44,540 nt of DNA. Origin: Metabacillus litoralis. Its GTDB lineage: Bacteria > Bacillota > Bacilli > Bacillales > Bacillaceae. Shown one piece after another: positions 35,501-44,265 of the stretch. The notes below the pieces were generated by a model that worked only from the letters and a program-made list of their open reading frames with translations, searched no databases and was not told the DNA's origin. Made by a program: the position numbers and the translations under genes. The first letter of the stretch is position 1; each line of letters opens with the position of its first letter. The DNA lies in the NCBI RefSeq assembly GCF_020524045.1, contig NZ_JAIVKL010000027.1, forward strand, positions 1-44,540, in the 5' to 3' direction.

Positions 35501-35746
35501 GAAGCACTTCTAGAAGCGGGTACAACTAGACTTCGTCCGATCCTTATGACAGCTATTGCAACAATTGGAGCATTAATTCCATTAGCTCTAGGTCTTGAAG
35601 GAAGCGGAATGATTTCTAAAGGACTTGGTGTAACAGTAATTGGTGGTCTTACAAGTTCAACATTGTTAACGCTTGTTATTGTACCAATCGTTTATGAAAT
35701 GCTTAGTAAGCTTAGAAGAAATAAATCATTGGTTGAAGAAGAATAA
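32573..35746 (+). CDS. swrC: RND-family efflux transporter SwrC (YerP)
   Basis: A 1057-aa proton-driven inner-membrane pump of the AcrB/HAE1 family. B. subtilis SwrC exports surfactin and is needed for swarming. Strong similarity runs along the length: N-terminal INFVLKNKFAVWLLTIIVT, periplasm-type TVYPGATPEEVADNVTEPIEQTV, and TM4 with MTVAIGRVVDDSIVVIENIYRRM, whose adjacent Asp residues relay protons. The second half repeats the porter and TM domains. A Gln/Gly/Ala/Met-rich insertion sits at about 250-285. ATG 32573 is used: GGAGGG lies just before it, inside the frame of the upstream ATG at 32561. A terminator follows. No membrane-fusion protein is encoded nearby, as usual in Bacillus. Confidence 0.94.
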   Translation: MNSLINFVLKNKFAVWLLTIIVTVAGLYSGLNMKLETIPNITTPIISVTTVYPGATPEEVADNVTEPIEQTVSNLNGVSVVSSNSFQNASSIQIEYAFEKDMDEAEDELNSILAKLELPEGANDPSVSRISLNAFPILALSIANDDLSLAELTTEVEDKILPALKGVDGVSSVEVSGQQVEEIEFSFNEDKMKEYGLDEETVQNIIKGADVSFPLGLYTLDDTEKSVVVDGNITSLEDLKNLDIPVMPSSGAAQQGMMPGEQQAGMTGQSQAGAEAANQAQAAQSIELPTVKLSEIANIELVGKAESISRTNGKEAIGIQIVKSADANTVDVAKEVAAELADFEEEISGLDIVYTLDQATPIEESVSTMLSKALFGALFAVVIILLFLRDFKSTLISIISIPLSLLIAIVLLNQMDITLNMMTLGAMTVAIGRVVDDSIVVIENIYRRMSLKGEVLKGKALVREATKEMFMPIMSSTIVTIAVFLPLALVKGMIGELFLPFALTMVFALLASLLVAVTIVPMMAHSLFKKNLYGEGKQLKQHDDKPGKLAGAYRKILEWTLNHKIITSAIAILMLVGSLFLVPVIGVSFLSSEEEKMMMVTYKPEPGETREQAEEMTEVAEKFFLDREHVKTVQFSLGSENPMNPGDTNSALFFVEYEEDTPNFTEEKEKVIEDLTEEASGGGEWASQDFASAGASNAITMFVYGNSIEDITPVVHDIEDIMKNNDNLKNVETSMSETYEEYTFVANQEELSKLGLSAAQIGMELSPTRERPVLTKIEKDGEEVNVYLQVEEEDYESVDDLTEKTITSPLGQTVKIGDVVEVKEGETSNTVTRRDGKIYVQVSGEIKTDDVAKVSADVQTKVGDLDIDSSIEVNMGGVTEDIQESFTQLGLAMLAAIAIVYLILVVTFGGGLAPLAILFSLPFTIIGALVGLLIAGETLSVNAMIGALMLIGIVVTNAIVLIDRVIHKEKEGLSTREALLEAGTTRLRPILMTAIATIGALIPLALGLEGSGMISKGLGVTVIGGLTSSTLLTLVIVPIVYEMLSKLRRNKSLVEEE

Positions 35747-35754
35747 AGATTGAA

Positions 35755-35781
35755 GGCCTGACATTTGTCAGGTCTTTTTTT
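35755..35781 (+). terminator. Intrinsic terminator after swrC
   Basis: GGCCTGACA (35755-35763) with TGTCAGGTC (35766-35774), then T7. Confidence 0.85.
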
Positions 35782-35806
35782 AAAAAACAAACTAGATGAA
35801 AGAAAC

Positions 35807-36154
35807 GAGGCTGGGACATATTTAAAGATGTCATACAAAAAAACGAATAAATCTATATTCAGTTAAGTTGAAAGAAATAAGTTCGTTTCATTGCGCTGCA
35901 GACATTTGCTTTCCGCGGGGAGGAAGCTAAGCCTCCTCGGCGCAAGCGCCTGTGGGGTCTCAGCTTTTCCTCTGCACCCGCAGGAGTCAAATGTCTTCCG
36001 CTCCATTCCACTAGTTCTTAAAAATAGTATGCAAAATTAAAAAGTCTAATTGAAGACAGCAAAAAAAAACCCGAAATATTAGGCTAATAATTAATTGAAA
36101 TATCTCCTCATATTTCGGGTTTATCATTAGCTTAAATACTTATGTCCTAGCCTC
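35807..36154 (+). repeat. MITE-like element with GAGGCTGGGACA ends, 348 bp
   Basis: Begins GAGGCTGGGACA (35807-35818) and ends TGTCCTAGCCTC (36143-36154), a 12-bp terminal inverted repeat with one mismatch. The GC-rich core (CATTGCGCTGCAGACA, GGGGAGGAAGCTAAGCCTCC, GGGGTCTCAGC) recurs at 44330-44410. A hairpin ACCCGAAATAT / ATATTTCGGGT near 36070-36120 lies inside. It has no open frame. Confidence 0.82.
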
Positions 36155-36362
36155 TTTTTTTGAAAAAAAACTACATGAAAAAATCTCCTCGTAACTACTA
36201 CAAATGTGATACCCTTTGACCCAAATATCCCACACACTTCGTTTCCTACCATCCAAAAGTGCAAAAAACGAATAATTAAGCTTCACAGTATCAATAAAAA
36301 AACATGACAAAAAAGGTATTGCAGCAAGTACTCAATGATGGTAATATAAAAATCAGCCAATT

Positions 36363-36394
36363 AGTATAACACATTATAATTATTGTATAACATA
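36363..36394 (+). promoter_or_regulatory. Two CcpN-type boxes at the PDRP-ppdK promoter
   Basis: On the minus strand, TGTGTTATACT (36363-36373) and TATGTTATACA (36384-36394) both match the CcpN recognition motif TRTGHYATAYW as I recall it. They are 21 nt apart. A TATAAT box at 36375-36380 lies between them. CcpN represses gluconeogenic genes such as gapB and pckA in B. subtilis; PEP synthesis from pyruvate would fit that role. Confidence 0.7.
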
Positions 36395-36418
36395 ATATAA
36401 GGCGTAGGGAGGTTTGAT

Positions 36419-37225
36419 ATGGCAATAATCGTTTATGTTGTGTCTGATTCAGTTGGTGAAACAGCAGAATTATTGGTGAAAGCTGTAGCAACTCAGTTTA
36501 ATGGTGGAGAAATGGAGATTCGTCATTATTCATATGTACAGGATATAGAAGATTTGAAGCAAATAATCGCTCAATCAAAAATCAGTGATGCGATTATCGC
36601 ATATACGATTGTTGTTCCACTTTTAAAGCAATTTCTTGATGAAAAAGCTAAAGAAGAAGGAATTTTAGCCATTGATTTAATGAGTCCCCTTATGCAGGCT
36701 TTTCGTTCAAAGTTTAATAGTGAACCCAAAAGTGAACCAGGCTTGATGAGAAAATTGGATGAAAACTATTTTAGAAGAGTGGAAGCGATTGAGTTTGCTG
36801 TTAAATATGATGATGGTCAAGATGTTCGAGGAATTAGATTTGCAGATATTGTTTTAATCGGTGTTTCGCGAACATCAAAGACACCGCTTTCAATGTATTT
36901 GGCGAACAAAAGATTTAAGGTGGCTAATGTTCCTTTAGTTCCAGAAATTGCACCACCTGAAGAGCTTTTTGCGATTCCAAAAAATAAATGTGTTGGTTTA
37001 GTTATTACTCCTAATAAATTGAATGAAATCCGCATTGAACGACTAAAAAATTTAGGGTTAACAGCACAAGCTAATTATGCGAATTTAGGTCGTATTCTTG
37101 AAGAGTTAGATTATGCGGAAAGAATAATGAAGCGAATTGGATGTCCTGTTATTAATGTTTCGAATAAAGCTGTTGAAGAAACAGCTGATGTGATTTTAGC
37201 AATGTTCAAAAAGAGAGGGGCATGA
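36419..37225 (+). CDS. yqfL: Pyruvate, phosphate dikinase regulatory protein (PDRP, DUF299)
   Basis: A bifunctional Ser/Thr kinase and Pi-dependent phosphorylase that inactivates PPDK by phosphorylating a Thr beside the catalytic His, and reactivates it. The 268 aa have the family P-loop VLIGVSRTSKTPLSMYLA (about residues 148-165) and the N-terminal VYVVSDSVGETAELLVKA. The start ATG has a GGGAGGT site. ppdK follows after 4 nt, fixing the partner. In B. subtilis the homologue yqfL lies with ccpN and no PPDK is present; here the promoter instead carries CcpN-type boxes. Confidence 0.94.
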   Translation: MAIIVYVVSDSVGETAELLVKAVATQFNGGEMEIRHYSYVQDIEDLKQIIAQSKISDAIIAYTIVVPLLKQFLDEKAKEEGILAIDLMSPLMQAFRSKFNSEPKSEPGLMRKLDENYFRRVEAIEFAVKYDDGQDVRGIRFADIVLIGVSRTSKTPLSMYLANKRFKVANVPLVPEIAPPEELFAIPKNKCVGLVITPNKLNEIRIERLKNLGLTAQANYANLGRILEELDYAERIMKRIGCPVINVSNKAVEETADVILAMFKKRGA

Positions 37226-37229
37226 TTTT

Positions 37230-39899
37230 ATGAGTAAATTTGTTTATATGTTTAACGAAGGAAACAGTAATCAAAGAGAGCTTTTAGGAGGAAAAGGAAG
37301 CAATCTAGCTGAAATGACAAGAATTGGTCTGCCTGTTCCATCTGGCTTTACTATATCTACGAAGGCATGCCTATCTTATTATGAACATGGTCAATCAATT
37401 TCAGTAGAAATAGAGTTTCAAATACTAGAAGCTCTTAAAAAGCTTGAAAAAGAAACAGGAAAAAAACTTGGTGATACAACAAACCCATTGCTGGTTTCTG
37501 TAAGATCTGGTGCAGTACATTCTATGCCAGGCATGATGGATACCGTTTTGAATCTCGGAATGAATGATGAAACAGCTCAAGGATTAGCTGAGCTAACAAA
37601 TAATCCTCGTTTTGCATTTGATTGCTACAGAAGATTTATTCAGATGTTTAGTGATGTTGTGCTGAAGGTAGATGCCTTTTATTTTGAACAGTGTGTGGAA
37701 GAAACGAGAGAAGAAAAAGGATACAAATCAGATCCTGAGATGTCTGCAGATGATTGGAAAGAAGTGATTGAGAAATATAAGTTCATTGTGAAAAAGCACT
37801 CGAAAAAAATGTTTCCTCAAGATCCTAAGGAGCAATTATTTCTTGCGGTAAATGCCGTGTTTGATTCTTGGAATAATCAACGAGCTGTTGTGTACCGTCG
37901 TCTTCAGAATATTCCAGGTGACTTAGGGACAGCAGTTAATATTCAAAGTATGGTATTTGGGAATATGGGCGATGATTCTGGAACTGGTGTAGCTTTTACT
38001 CGAAATCCTTCAACTGGTGAAGAAATGCTTTATGGAGAATACTTAATGAATGCACAAGGTGAAGATGTTGTTGCTGGCATTCGAACTCCTCAGCCAATTA
38101 CGACTTTACAAAATAAAATGCCTACTGTTTATAAGCAATTTGTTGACACTTGTGAATTGCTTGAACAGCATTATAAAGATATGCAAGATATTGAATTTAC
38201 AGTCGAACGTGGACAGCTGTTTATTCTACAAACAAGAACGGGCAAAAGAACAGCACAAGCAGCAATTCGAATGGCTGTTGAATTCGTGAAAGAAAACATC
38301 ATATCTAAGCAGGAAGCTATTTTACGAGTGGATCCTGATCAATTAAATCAATTGCTTCATAGACAAATAGATGATTCTTCTAACATAACCCCACTTGCCA
38401 AAGGGCTACCAGCTTCACCAGGAGCAGCAACAGGTCAAGTTGTTTTTACTGCAGATGATGCCGAACGCTTAACACAGAATCATCATAAGGTCATACTCGT
38501 TCGACCAGAAACAACACCAGATGATATACATGGAATGATTGCTTCACAAGCTACAGTTACTAGTCGTGGAGGAATGACTAGTCATGCGGCGGTTGTTGCC
38601 AGAGGAATGGGAAAGGCATGTATTTGTGGATGTGAAGCCTTGACGATTGATTTGAAGCAAAAACGATTTTCCGTAGGTGATACTGTGATAAATGAAGGAG
38701 ACATTATTACAGTTGATGGCTCAACTGGTGAAATTTTTTTAGGTGAAATGAAGATGATTGAGCCACAATTATCAGAGGAGTTTCAATTATTATTAACCTG
38801 GGCAGATGAAGAGAGAAAGCTGGGAGTTCGGGCAAATGCAGACAATCCAGAAGATGCTAAAAAAGCTCTGAAATTTGGTGCAGGTGGGATAGGACTTTGT
38901 CGAACAGAGCATATGTTTATGGATCCCAAACGAATTCCAATCGTTCAGGAAATGATACTAGCTGAAAATAATGAAGAACGAAATGCTGCACTTGCAAAGC
39001 TGCTTCCAATGCAGCAGGAGGATTTTGAAGGGATTTTTGAAGTGATGAATGGAAATCCTGTCACAATTCGTTTATTAGATCCTCCTCTACATGAATTCTT
39101 ACCTGATAAAGATGAATTACTTGTTGAAGTAACAAAGCTAAGAATGCTCAACACACCTTCTTCAGAGCTCCATGAAAAAGAAAAGCTTTTACGAAAGGTG
39201 CGTCAATTGCATGAATTTAATCCAATGCTCGGACATAGAGGCTGCAGACTTGGACTGATTTTTCCTGAAATATATGTGATGCAAGCAAAAGCGATTTTTT
39301 ATGCGATTGCAAAAGTAACTGAAAAAGGGATCAATGTAAAACCTGAAATTATGATTCCTTTGGTTGGTCATGTAAATGAGTTAAAAGAAATGAGAAATCT
39401 AGTTCAAAGCGCAGAAATGCAAGTAACAGATGAAACAGGACAGATATTTTCTTATCTCATTGGCACAATGATCGAAGTTCCAAGGGCAGCATTAACTGCA
39501 GATTTCATTGCTACTGAAGCAGACTTTTTCTCCTTTGGTACAAATGACTTAACACAAACAACATTTGGATACAGTCGTGATGACGCAGAAGGCAAATTCC
39601 TTCAAGCTTATATTGACCAAAAAATTCTCAAAGAAAACCCGTTTTCTTCTCTTGATATTGAAGGAGTTGGAAAGCTTGTTGAAACAGGGGTCAAGCTTGG
39701 AAAACAAACAAAACACAACTTAAAAACCGGCATATGTGGTGAACATGGCGGAGAAAAGAAATCGATTCAATTTTGCCATGAAGTAGGCTTAGATTATGTC
39801 AGCTGCTCACCATACCGAGTTCCACTTGCTCGACTCGCAGCAGCACAGGCAAATATTCGGCATTCCAAGGTGGAACAATCATTTCAAGTTCAATTGTAA
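37230..39899 (+). CDS. ppdK: Pyruvate, phosphate dikinase
   Basis: Interconverts pyruvate, ATP and Pi with PEP, AMP and PPi. The 889-aa length is typical. The ATP-grasp domain is N-terminal (FNEGNSNQRELLGGKGSNLAEM, SVRSGAVHSMPGMMDTVLNLG). The central swivelling domain carries the catalytic H452 in GGMTSHAAVVARG; T450 is the site expected to be modified by the upstream regulatory protein. The C-terminal TIM-barrel domain has GTMIEVPRAALTADFIA and FFSFGTNDLTQTTFGYSRDD. It forms an operon with its regulator, implying control of the pyruvate-PEP node in gluconeogenic conditions. Confidence 0.96.
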   Translation: MSKFVYMFNEGNSNQRELLGGKGSNLAEMTRIGLPVPSGFTISTKACLSYYEHGQSISVEIEFQILEALKKLEKETGKKLGDTTNPLLVSVRSGAVHSMPGMMDTVLNLGMNDETAQGLAELTNNPRFAFDCYRRFIQMFSDVVLKVDAFYFEQCVEETREEKGYKSDPEMSADDWKEVIEKYKFIVKKHSKKMFPQDPKEQLFLAVNAVFDSWNNQRAVVYRRLQNIPGDLGTAVNIQSMVFGNMGDDSGTGVAFTRNPSTGEEMLYGEYLMNAQGEDVVAGIRTPQPITTLQNKMPTVYKQFVDTCELLEQHYKDMQDIEFTVERGQLFILQTRTGKRTAQAAIRMAVEFVKENIISKQEAILRVDPDQLNQLLHRQIDDSSNITPLAKGLPASPGAATGQVVFTADDAERLTQNHHKVILVRPETTPDDIHGMIASQATVTSRGGMTSHAAVVARGMGKACICGCEALTIDLKQKRFSVGDTVINEGDIITVDGSTGEIFLGEMKMIEPQLSEEFQLLLTWADEERKLGVRANADNPEDAKKALKFGAGGIGLCRTEHMFMDPKRIPIVQEMILAENNEERNAALAKLLPMQQEDFEGIFEVMNGNPVTIRLLDPPLHEFLPDKDELLVEVTKLRMLNTPSSELHEKEKLLRKVRQLHEFNPMLGHRGCRLGLIFPEIYVMQAKAIFYAIAKVTEKGINVKPEIMIPLVGHVNELKEMRNLVQSAEMQVTDETGQIFSYLIGTMIEVPRAALTADFIATEADFFSFGTNDLTQTTFGYSRDDAEGKFLQAYIDQKILKENPFSSLDIEGVGKLVETGVKLGKQTKHNLKTGICGEHGGEKKSIQFCHEVGLDYVSCSPYRVPLARLAAAQANIRHSKVEQSFQVQL

Positions 39900-40427
39900 T
39901 TTTGAAGGAAGATTCTTTTCGGCTTATTATGAACAATTAAACTGTTAAGTTCAGCAAAGCTTGCGAAAACACTCTTATAAGATCCGATTAGATGTACAGA
40001 AAAGTAAACCAAAATAAGATATCTTTGGCGTGAATTCACATACGAATTCACGCTTATATTCTTGTGATTTTACAATATTTTGGACTACAAGTGTCTGTAG
40101 CGCAATGGAACGAACTAATTTCTAAGTACCTCTTTAGTATCTCTTCACAAAGGATCCATTCTTTTAAATTCTAAAAACCTCTAAAAAAACTATCCTAACT
40201 CTCCCCTCAGAACCAACAAAAAATCTCCTTAATAATTTCATAGCGAAATCCAATCAGATAAGCTACAATTCTATTAATCTTACTCAATTTTTCATCAGCA
40301 GTTTTATGCTCGAAAATATAGGAAGATAAGGAGTACTACTTCCAAGAAAAATGAGGATAGTAGTCATGTTTATTTCACTTTGCACGTACTCTAATTACAG
40401 GACAAGTTGTTGATGGGGGATAATTTC
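39900..40427. other. Gene-free interval between ppdK and the pit operon
   Basis: A hairpin GCGTGAATTC (40028-40037) / GAATTCACGC (40044-40053) with a poor T-run may end ppdK transcripts. GCTTGCGAAAACACTCTTATAA near 39960-39980 resembles the end of the 171-bp repeat. 40081-40126 is a fragment of the GGCTGGGACA element family. No coding frame or Pho-box pair was found. Confidence 0.5.
40081..40126 (-). repeat. Fragment of the GGCTGGGACA element core
   Basis: On the minus strand it reads TTAGTTCGTTCCATTGCGCT followed by ACAGACACTTGTAG, which matches the start of the conserved core at 35890 and 44330. No element ends are found nearby, so it is a decayed remnant. Confidence 0.6.
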
Positions 40428-41051
40428 ATGGTATTTTCAAAGGGTAAGAAAGATAAATTTTCAGAGCTTTTATTAAAAATTACAGACAATTTACAGCAAA
40501 CAACAAAATATTGTTTAGATCAGCAAATCACGAATCATCATGAATTACAATTATTTTTAGAAACAGTTAAAGAATACGAAACAACAGGAGATTCGTTCAT
40601 ACATATCATTACTAAGGAATTAAACTCAACATTTATTACTCCTATTGATCGAGAGGACATCTTGCAACTGGCAGTTGATTTAGATGATATTTTAGATGGA
40701 ATCGAGCATATTGCTGCTCTACTTGAAATGTATTCTGTGACAAATTTAACAGATCATATGAAAAAATTCATGATCATCATTCACCAATGTACGCTTGAAA
40801 TTTCTCATGCTATAGAATGTTTATCAAATAAAAAACTACAAGATATTTCACCATATTCTTTAAAAATAAAAGAACATGAATCGAATAGTGATAATTTATT
40901 ACGATTAGCTGTGAAAAATTTATTTGCCGTTGTGAAAGATCCGATTAAAATTATTCAGCACAAAGACATTTACGAATCATTAGAAGGAATTGTGGATGAT
41001 TGTCGTAAAGTTTCAAATACACTAGATAGTATTGTGATGAAAAATGCGTAA
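40428..41051 (+). CDS. Pit accessory protein, DUF47/PhoU-like
   Basis: A 207-aa all-helical cytosolic protein of the DUF47 family, whose genes sit immediately before pit genes in many bacteria and are thought to regulate or assist the transporter. Helices with KEYETTGDSFIHIITKEL and EDILQLAVDLDDILDGIEHIAALLEMY are typical, with acidic residues that may bind metal as in PhoU. ATG 40428 is chosen because GGGGGA lies 8 nt upstream; the in-frame TTG and ATG codons from 40407 are inside or before that site. pit follows after 14 nt. Confidence 0.88.
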   Translation: MVFSKGKKDKFSELLLKITDNLQQTTKYCLDQQITNHHELQLFLETVKEYETTGDSFIHIITKELNSTFITPIDREDILQLAVDLDDILDGIEHIAALLEMYSVTNLTDHMKKFMIIIHQCTLEISHAIECLSNKKLQDISPYSLKIKEHESNSDNLLRLAVKNLFAVVKDPIKIIQHKDIYESLEGIVDDCRKVSNTLDSIVMKNA

Positions 41052-41065
41052 AGGTAAACAGTAGT

Positions 41066-42064
41066 ATGGATGAAACCTTACTAATCACAACTTTCATTGT
41101 ACTCGGCGCATTAACATTTGATTTTATTAATGGCTTTCACGATACAGCTAATGCAATTGCCACGAGTGTGTCAACAAAAGCGTTAAAACCAAGGCAAGCT
41201 GTTTTACTTGCAGCAGTGATGAACTTCATTGGAGCACTTACATTTACGGGTGTTGCGAAAACAATAACAAGTGATATTGTTGATCCGTTTACATTAGAAA
41301 ATGGATCTGTCGTTATTTTATCAGCGTTGATTTCGGCTATTTTTTGGAACCTTATCACATGGTATTACGGAATTCCAAGTAGCTCATCACATGCGATTAT
41401 AGGATCAATTGTTGGAGCAGCTATTGCTTCATCAGGTTTTTTTGGAATAAATTATTCTGGATTTATTAAAATTGTTCAATCGTTATTATTATCACCGATC
41501 TTAGCGTTTATTGTTGGATTTTTTGTTTATAGTTTATTTAAAGTTATTTTTCGAAATCATTCACTAACAAAATCGAACAATCGTTTTAGACGATATCAAG
41601 TATTAACCGCGGCATTTCAAGCATATACACATGGAACAAACGATGCACAAAAAGCAATGGGGATCATTACACTAGCGTTAATTGCTAACAATTATCATGA
41701 CTCAACAGACATTCCTTTTTGGGTGCAATTTTCATGTGCGCTTGCCATGGGGCTCGGAACCTCAGTTGGTGGCTGGAGAATTATTAAAACAGTAGGAAAT
41801 AAAATCATGAAGATTCGACCGGTCAATGGTGTTGCAGCTGATATGTCTTCAGCAGCAATTATTTTCGGTGCAACAATCTTTCATTTACCAGTAAGTACAA
41901 CACATGTGATCTCCTCTGCAATTCTAGGTGTCGGAGCATCACATCGTAGAAAAGGTGTGAATTGGGGAACGGCCCAAATGATGGTGATTACGTGGGTAAT
42001 TACCTTGCCAGCATCGGCCATTTTAGCTGGAATTGTTTATTATTTTCTACAATTTTTCATGTGA
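41066..42064 (+). CDS. pit: Low-affinity inorganic phosphate transporter, Pit family
   Basis: A 332-aa membrane permease that imports phosphate (as metal-phosphate) with protons. About nine to ten hydrophobic segments are seen. Both copies of the Pit signature are present: GFHDTANAIATSVSTKAL near residue 22 and TAAFQAYTHGTNDAQKAMGI at about 185-205. The C-terminal SAAIIFGATIFHLPVSTTHVI is also characteristic. It is translated with the DUF47 gene. Absence of a Pho-box pair upstream suggests that it is not a phosphate-starvation gene, but promoter elements were not resolved. Confidence 0.94.
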   Translation: MDETLLITTFIVLGALTFDFINGFHDTANAIATSVSTKALKPRQAVLLAAVMNFIGALTFTGVAKTITSDIVDPFTLENGSVVILSALISAIFWNLITWYYGIPSSSSHAIIGSIVGAAIASSGFFGINYSGFIKIVQSLLLSPILAFIVGFFVYSLFKVIFRNHSLTKSNNRFRRYQVLTAAFQAYTHGTNDAQKAMGIITLALIANNYHDSTDIPFWVQFSCALAMGLGTSVGGWRIIKTVGNKIMKIRPVNGVAADMSSAAIIFGATIFHLPVSTTHVISSAILGVGASHRRKGVNWGTAQMMVITWVITLPASAILAGIVYYFLQFFM

Positions 42065-42201
42065 AAAAACGAATATGAAACAGTCTTTATATTTCTAGCA
42101 AACTATAATATATGAAAAATAACTCTATTTACACATTTCTCTGAATGATTTTCTAACTCCAACATATAAATATGGACAAGGAGAATTAGGGGGAGATTGC
42201 T

Positions 42202-42357
42202 ATGAGTGAGGTTTTATTTTTAATTGTTTCACTTCTACTATTAAGTTTTATCACTGGAATGAAAATGCTAATCCACATATGGAGCAAGAAATACGAATAC
42301 AAAAATGCGTGGGATTTAGTAGATGTAGATGTTAATAGAAGGCGAAAGCAACTTTAA
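42202..42357 (+). CDS. Small 51-aa single-pass membrane protein
   Basis: The ATG at 42202 has an AGGGGGAGA site 6-7 nt upstream and the stop is followed at once by a terminator, good signs of a real short gene. The protein has one hydrophobic helix (residues 3-19, EVLFLIVSLLLLSFITG) and a charged tail ending DVNRRRKQL, presumably cytoplasmic. I do not recognise a family. It lies between pit and the chemoreceptor gene and appears to be its own transcription unit or the end of the pit operon. Confidence 0.65.
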   Translation: MSEVLFLIVSLLLLSFITGMKMLIHIWSKKYEYKNAWDLVDVDVNRRRKQL

Positions 42358-42358
42358 A

Positions 42359-42387
42359 GCAGAGGATTAATCCTCTGCTTTTTTATA
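42359..42387 (+). terminator. Terminator after the 51-aa gene
   Basis: AGCAGAGGATT and AATCCTCTGCT form an 11-bp perfect stem without a spacer (loop opens in the centre), followed by T6. Confidence 0.85.
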
Positions 42388-42414
42388 GTGGTTAATATTC
42401 CCTGGAAAAATTAA

Positions 42415-42441
42415 TAAAAATGAATCTTGTGTAACCGATAT
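42415..42441 (+). promoter_or_regulatory. SigD-type promoter of the chemoreceptor gene
   Basis: TAAA (42415-42418), a 15-nt spacer and ACCGATAT (42434-42441) match the flagellar sigma factor consensus TAAA-N13-15-GCCGATAT in all but one base. It lies 75 nt upstream of the gene, as expected for a chemotaxis gene of Bacillus. Confidence 0.82.
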
Positions 42442-42515
42442 ATATCTAGAGAGAAGAATTCGACAATATTAAACCGATTTCGACTAAAAATGACAAAAGT
42501 TAAGGGAGATTCAAC

Positions 42516-44228
42516 ATGAAAATCAAAATGAAATTTACTGTAGGACGCAAGCTCTTTTCAACGTTCGCCGCAATTATTTTACTTATTCTTATATTGAATA
42601 GTATTAACACGTGGAACATGAATAATATTAACGAACAATCTACTGAAATCAAAGACAATTGGTTACCGTCAGTTGAGTATGTTGGAGAAATGAGATATTT
42701 AATGGAAAGCTATGTTTCTTTAGAATTATTTCATATTACTTCAACTCTTCCTGAGAAAAAGGCAGAATATGAGAACGCTTTAAATCAAGTGTTGGATAAA
42801 TTAAATGGTGTTTCAGCTCAATATGAAAAGGTGATTTCATCAGATGAAGAGAGAAAAATATATGAAGAAGTAAAAATGGGTTGGGCAGACTATCTTTCAT
42901 CATCTGAAGAAGTTTTAAAAGCGAGTAATGAAGATGACGATATTGCAGCTAGAGATCTTTTGCGTGAATCTAATGAAGAAATGAATTTGCTAAAAGAAAA
43001 GATTAATTCATTAGTCAATATAAACCATAATGGTGCAATCGCAGCATCCGATAAAGGAGATGCCATTTTTAAACAAGCAAACATCGTAACAGTTGTGTTT
43101 GTAACAATCGTCATTTTACTGTCAGCGATTATAGGCTTCTTGTTAACAAGAAGTATTTCGAGACCGCTTACAAATATGGCGAAGCAAGTAAATGAAGTGG
43201 CAAAAGGGAACCTAAACGTTGAACCACTTAAAATTAGAAATAAAGATGAGATTGGTAGTCTAGCCATTGATTTTAATGAAATGACAAGTAGTTTACGAGA
43301 AGTTATAAGCTCTGTTTCAGGTCATTCTCAACACGTAGCATCAACTTCTGAAGAGCTTACAGCAAGCGCTGAGCAAACATCAAAAGCTACTGAACAAATT
43401 ACTGAATCGATTCAAGAAGTGGCTTCAGGAACGGATACTCAGCTACAACAAGCTTTGGAAGCAAATAAAGCAGTAGAAGAAATTTCAAAAGGCATGAATC
43501 AGGCAGCAAACTCGATTGTCGTAGTCGCGGATTTATCATCTTCTGCAAGCGAGCAAGCTATAAATGGATCAACTGTTGTAGAAGTGACAATAGAACAAAT
43601 GAACGATGTGCAAACAAAAGTTCAATCGGCTACACAAGTGGTCAACTCATTAGGAGAAAAATCAACAAAAATTGCTGGTATTGTTTCTCTGATTAATAGT
43701 GTGGCTGAACAAACAAATTTACTAGCGCTTAATGCTGCAATTGAAGCAGCAAGAGCTGGCGAGCATGGAAGAGGATTTGCTGTTGTTGCGGACGAAGTAC
43801 GTAAATTGGCAGAAGAATCTAGTCATGCGACAAATGAAATTCGAGCGATATTAGGAGAAATCAAGCTAGAAGCTGATAAAGCTGTGGAATCAATGGATGA
43901 AGGATCAACAGCTGTTGAATTAGGTATTGTGAAAGTGAAAGAAACAGGTGAAACATTTAAAGGAATTGTGAAGGTGATTGAAGAAGTTGCCGCACAATCT
44001 CAGGAGGTTTCAGCAATTGTTGAAGAAGTGACAGCAAGCTCCCAATCTATGGTCAAAATGGTTGAAGAAGTGGCAAGCATTTCACAACAAACAGCAGGAA
44101 ACACACAAAATGTTGCCGCATCTGCTGAAGAACAAAACGCTTCTATGGAAGAAATTTCAGCTTCCTCAGAATCACTAAGTCAGCTAGCGATTGAGCTTCA
44201 GGAAATTGTTAGTCGTTTTAAAATATAG
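42516..44228 (+). CDS. Methyl-accepting chemotaxis protein
   Basis: A 570-aa transmembrane receptor. TM1 (about 13-31) is followed by a ~160-residue extracellular helical domain of the four-helix-bundle type, TM2 (about 190-211, ending before [23 protein letters not shown]), a HAMP domain (about 212-265) and a long cytoplasmic coiled coil. The tip has the near-invariant [36 protein letters not shown], which binds CheA and CheW. The ligand cannot be predicted. A SigD-type promoter lies upstream, placing it in the motility regulon. The ATG has an AAGGGAG site. Confidence 0.95.
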   Translation: MKIKMKFTVGRKLFSTFAAIILLILILNSINTWNMNNINEQSTEIKDNWLPSVEYVGEMRYLMESYVSLELFHITSTLPEKKAEYENALNQVLDKLNGVSAQYEKVISSDEERKIYEEVKMGWADYLSSSEEVLKASNEDDDIAARDLLRESNEEMNLLKEKINSLVNINHNGAIAASDKGDAIFKQANIVTVVFVTIVILLSAIIGFLLTRSISRPLTNMAKQVNEVAKGNLNVEPLKIRNKDEIGSLAIDFNEMTSSLREVISSVSGHSQHVASTSEELTASAEQTSKATEQITESIQEVASGTDTQLQQALEANKAVEEISKGMNQAANSIVVVADLSSSASEQAINGSTVVEVTIEQMNDVQTKVQSATQVVNSLGEKSTKIAGIVSLINSVAEQTNLLALNAAIEAARAGEHGRGFAVVADEVRKLAEESSHATNEIRAILGEIKLEADKAVESMDEGSTAVELGIVKVKETGETFKGIVKVIEEVAAQSQEVSAIVEEVTASSQSMVKMVEEVASISQQTAGNTQNVAASAEEQNASMEEISASSESLSQLAIELQEIVSRFKI

Positions 44229-44265
44229 AAATAGTTTAAGCAGTATTATGACTTATTAATTGAAT

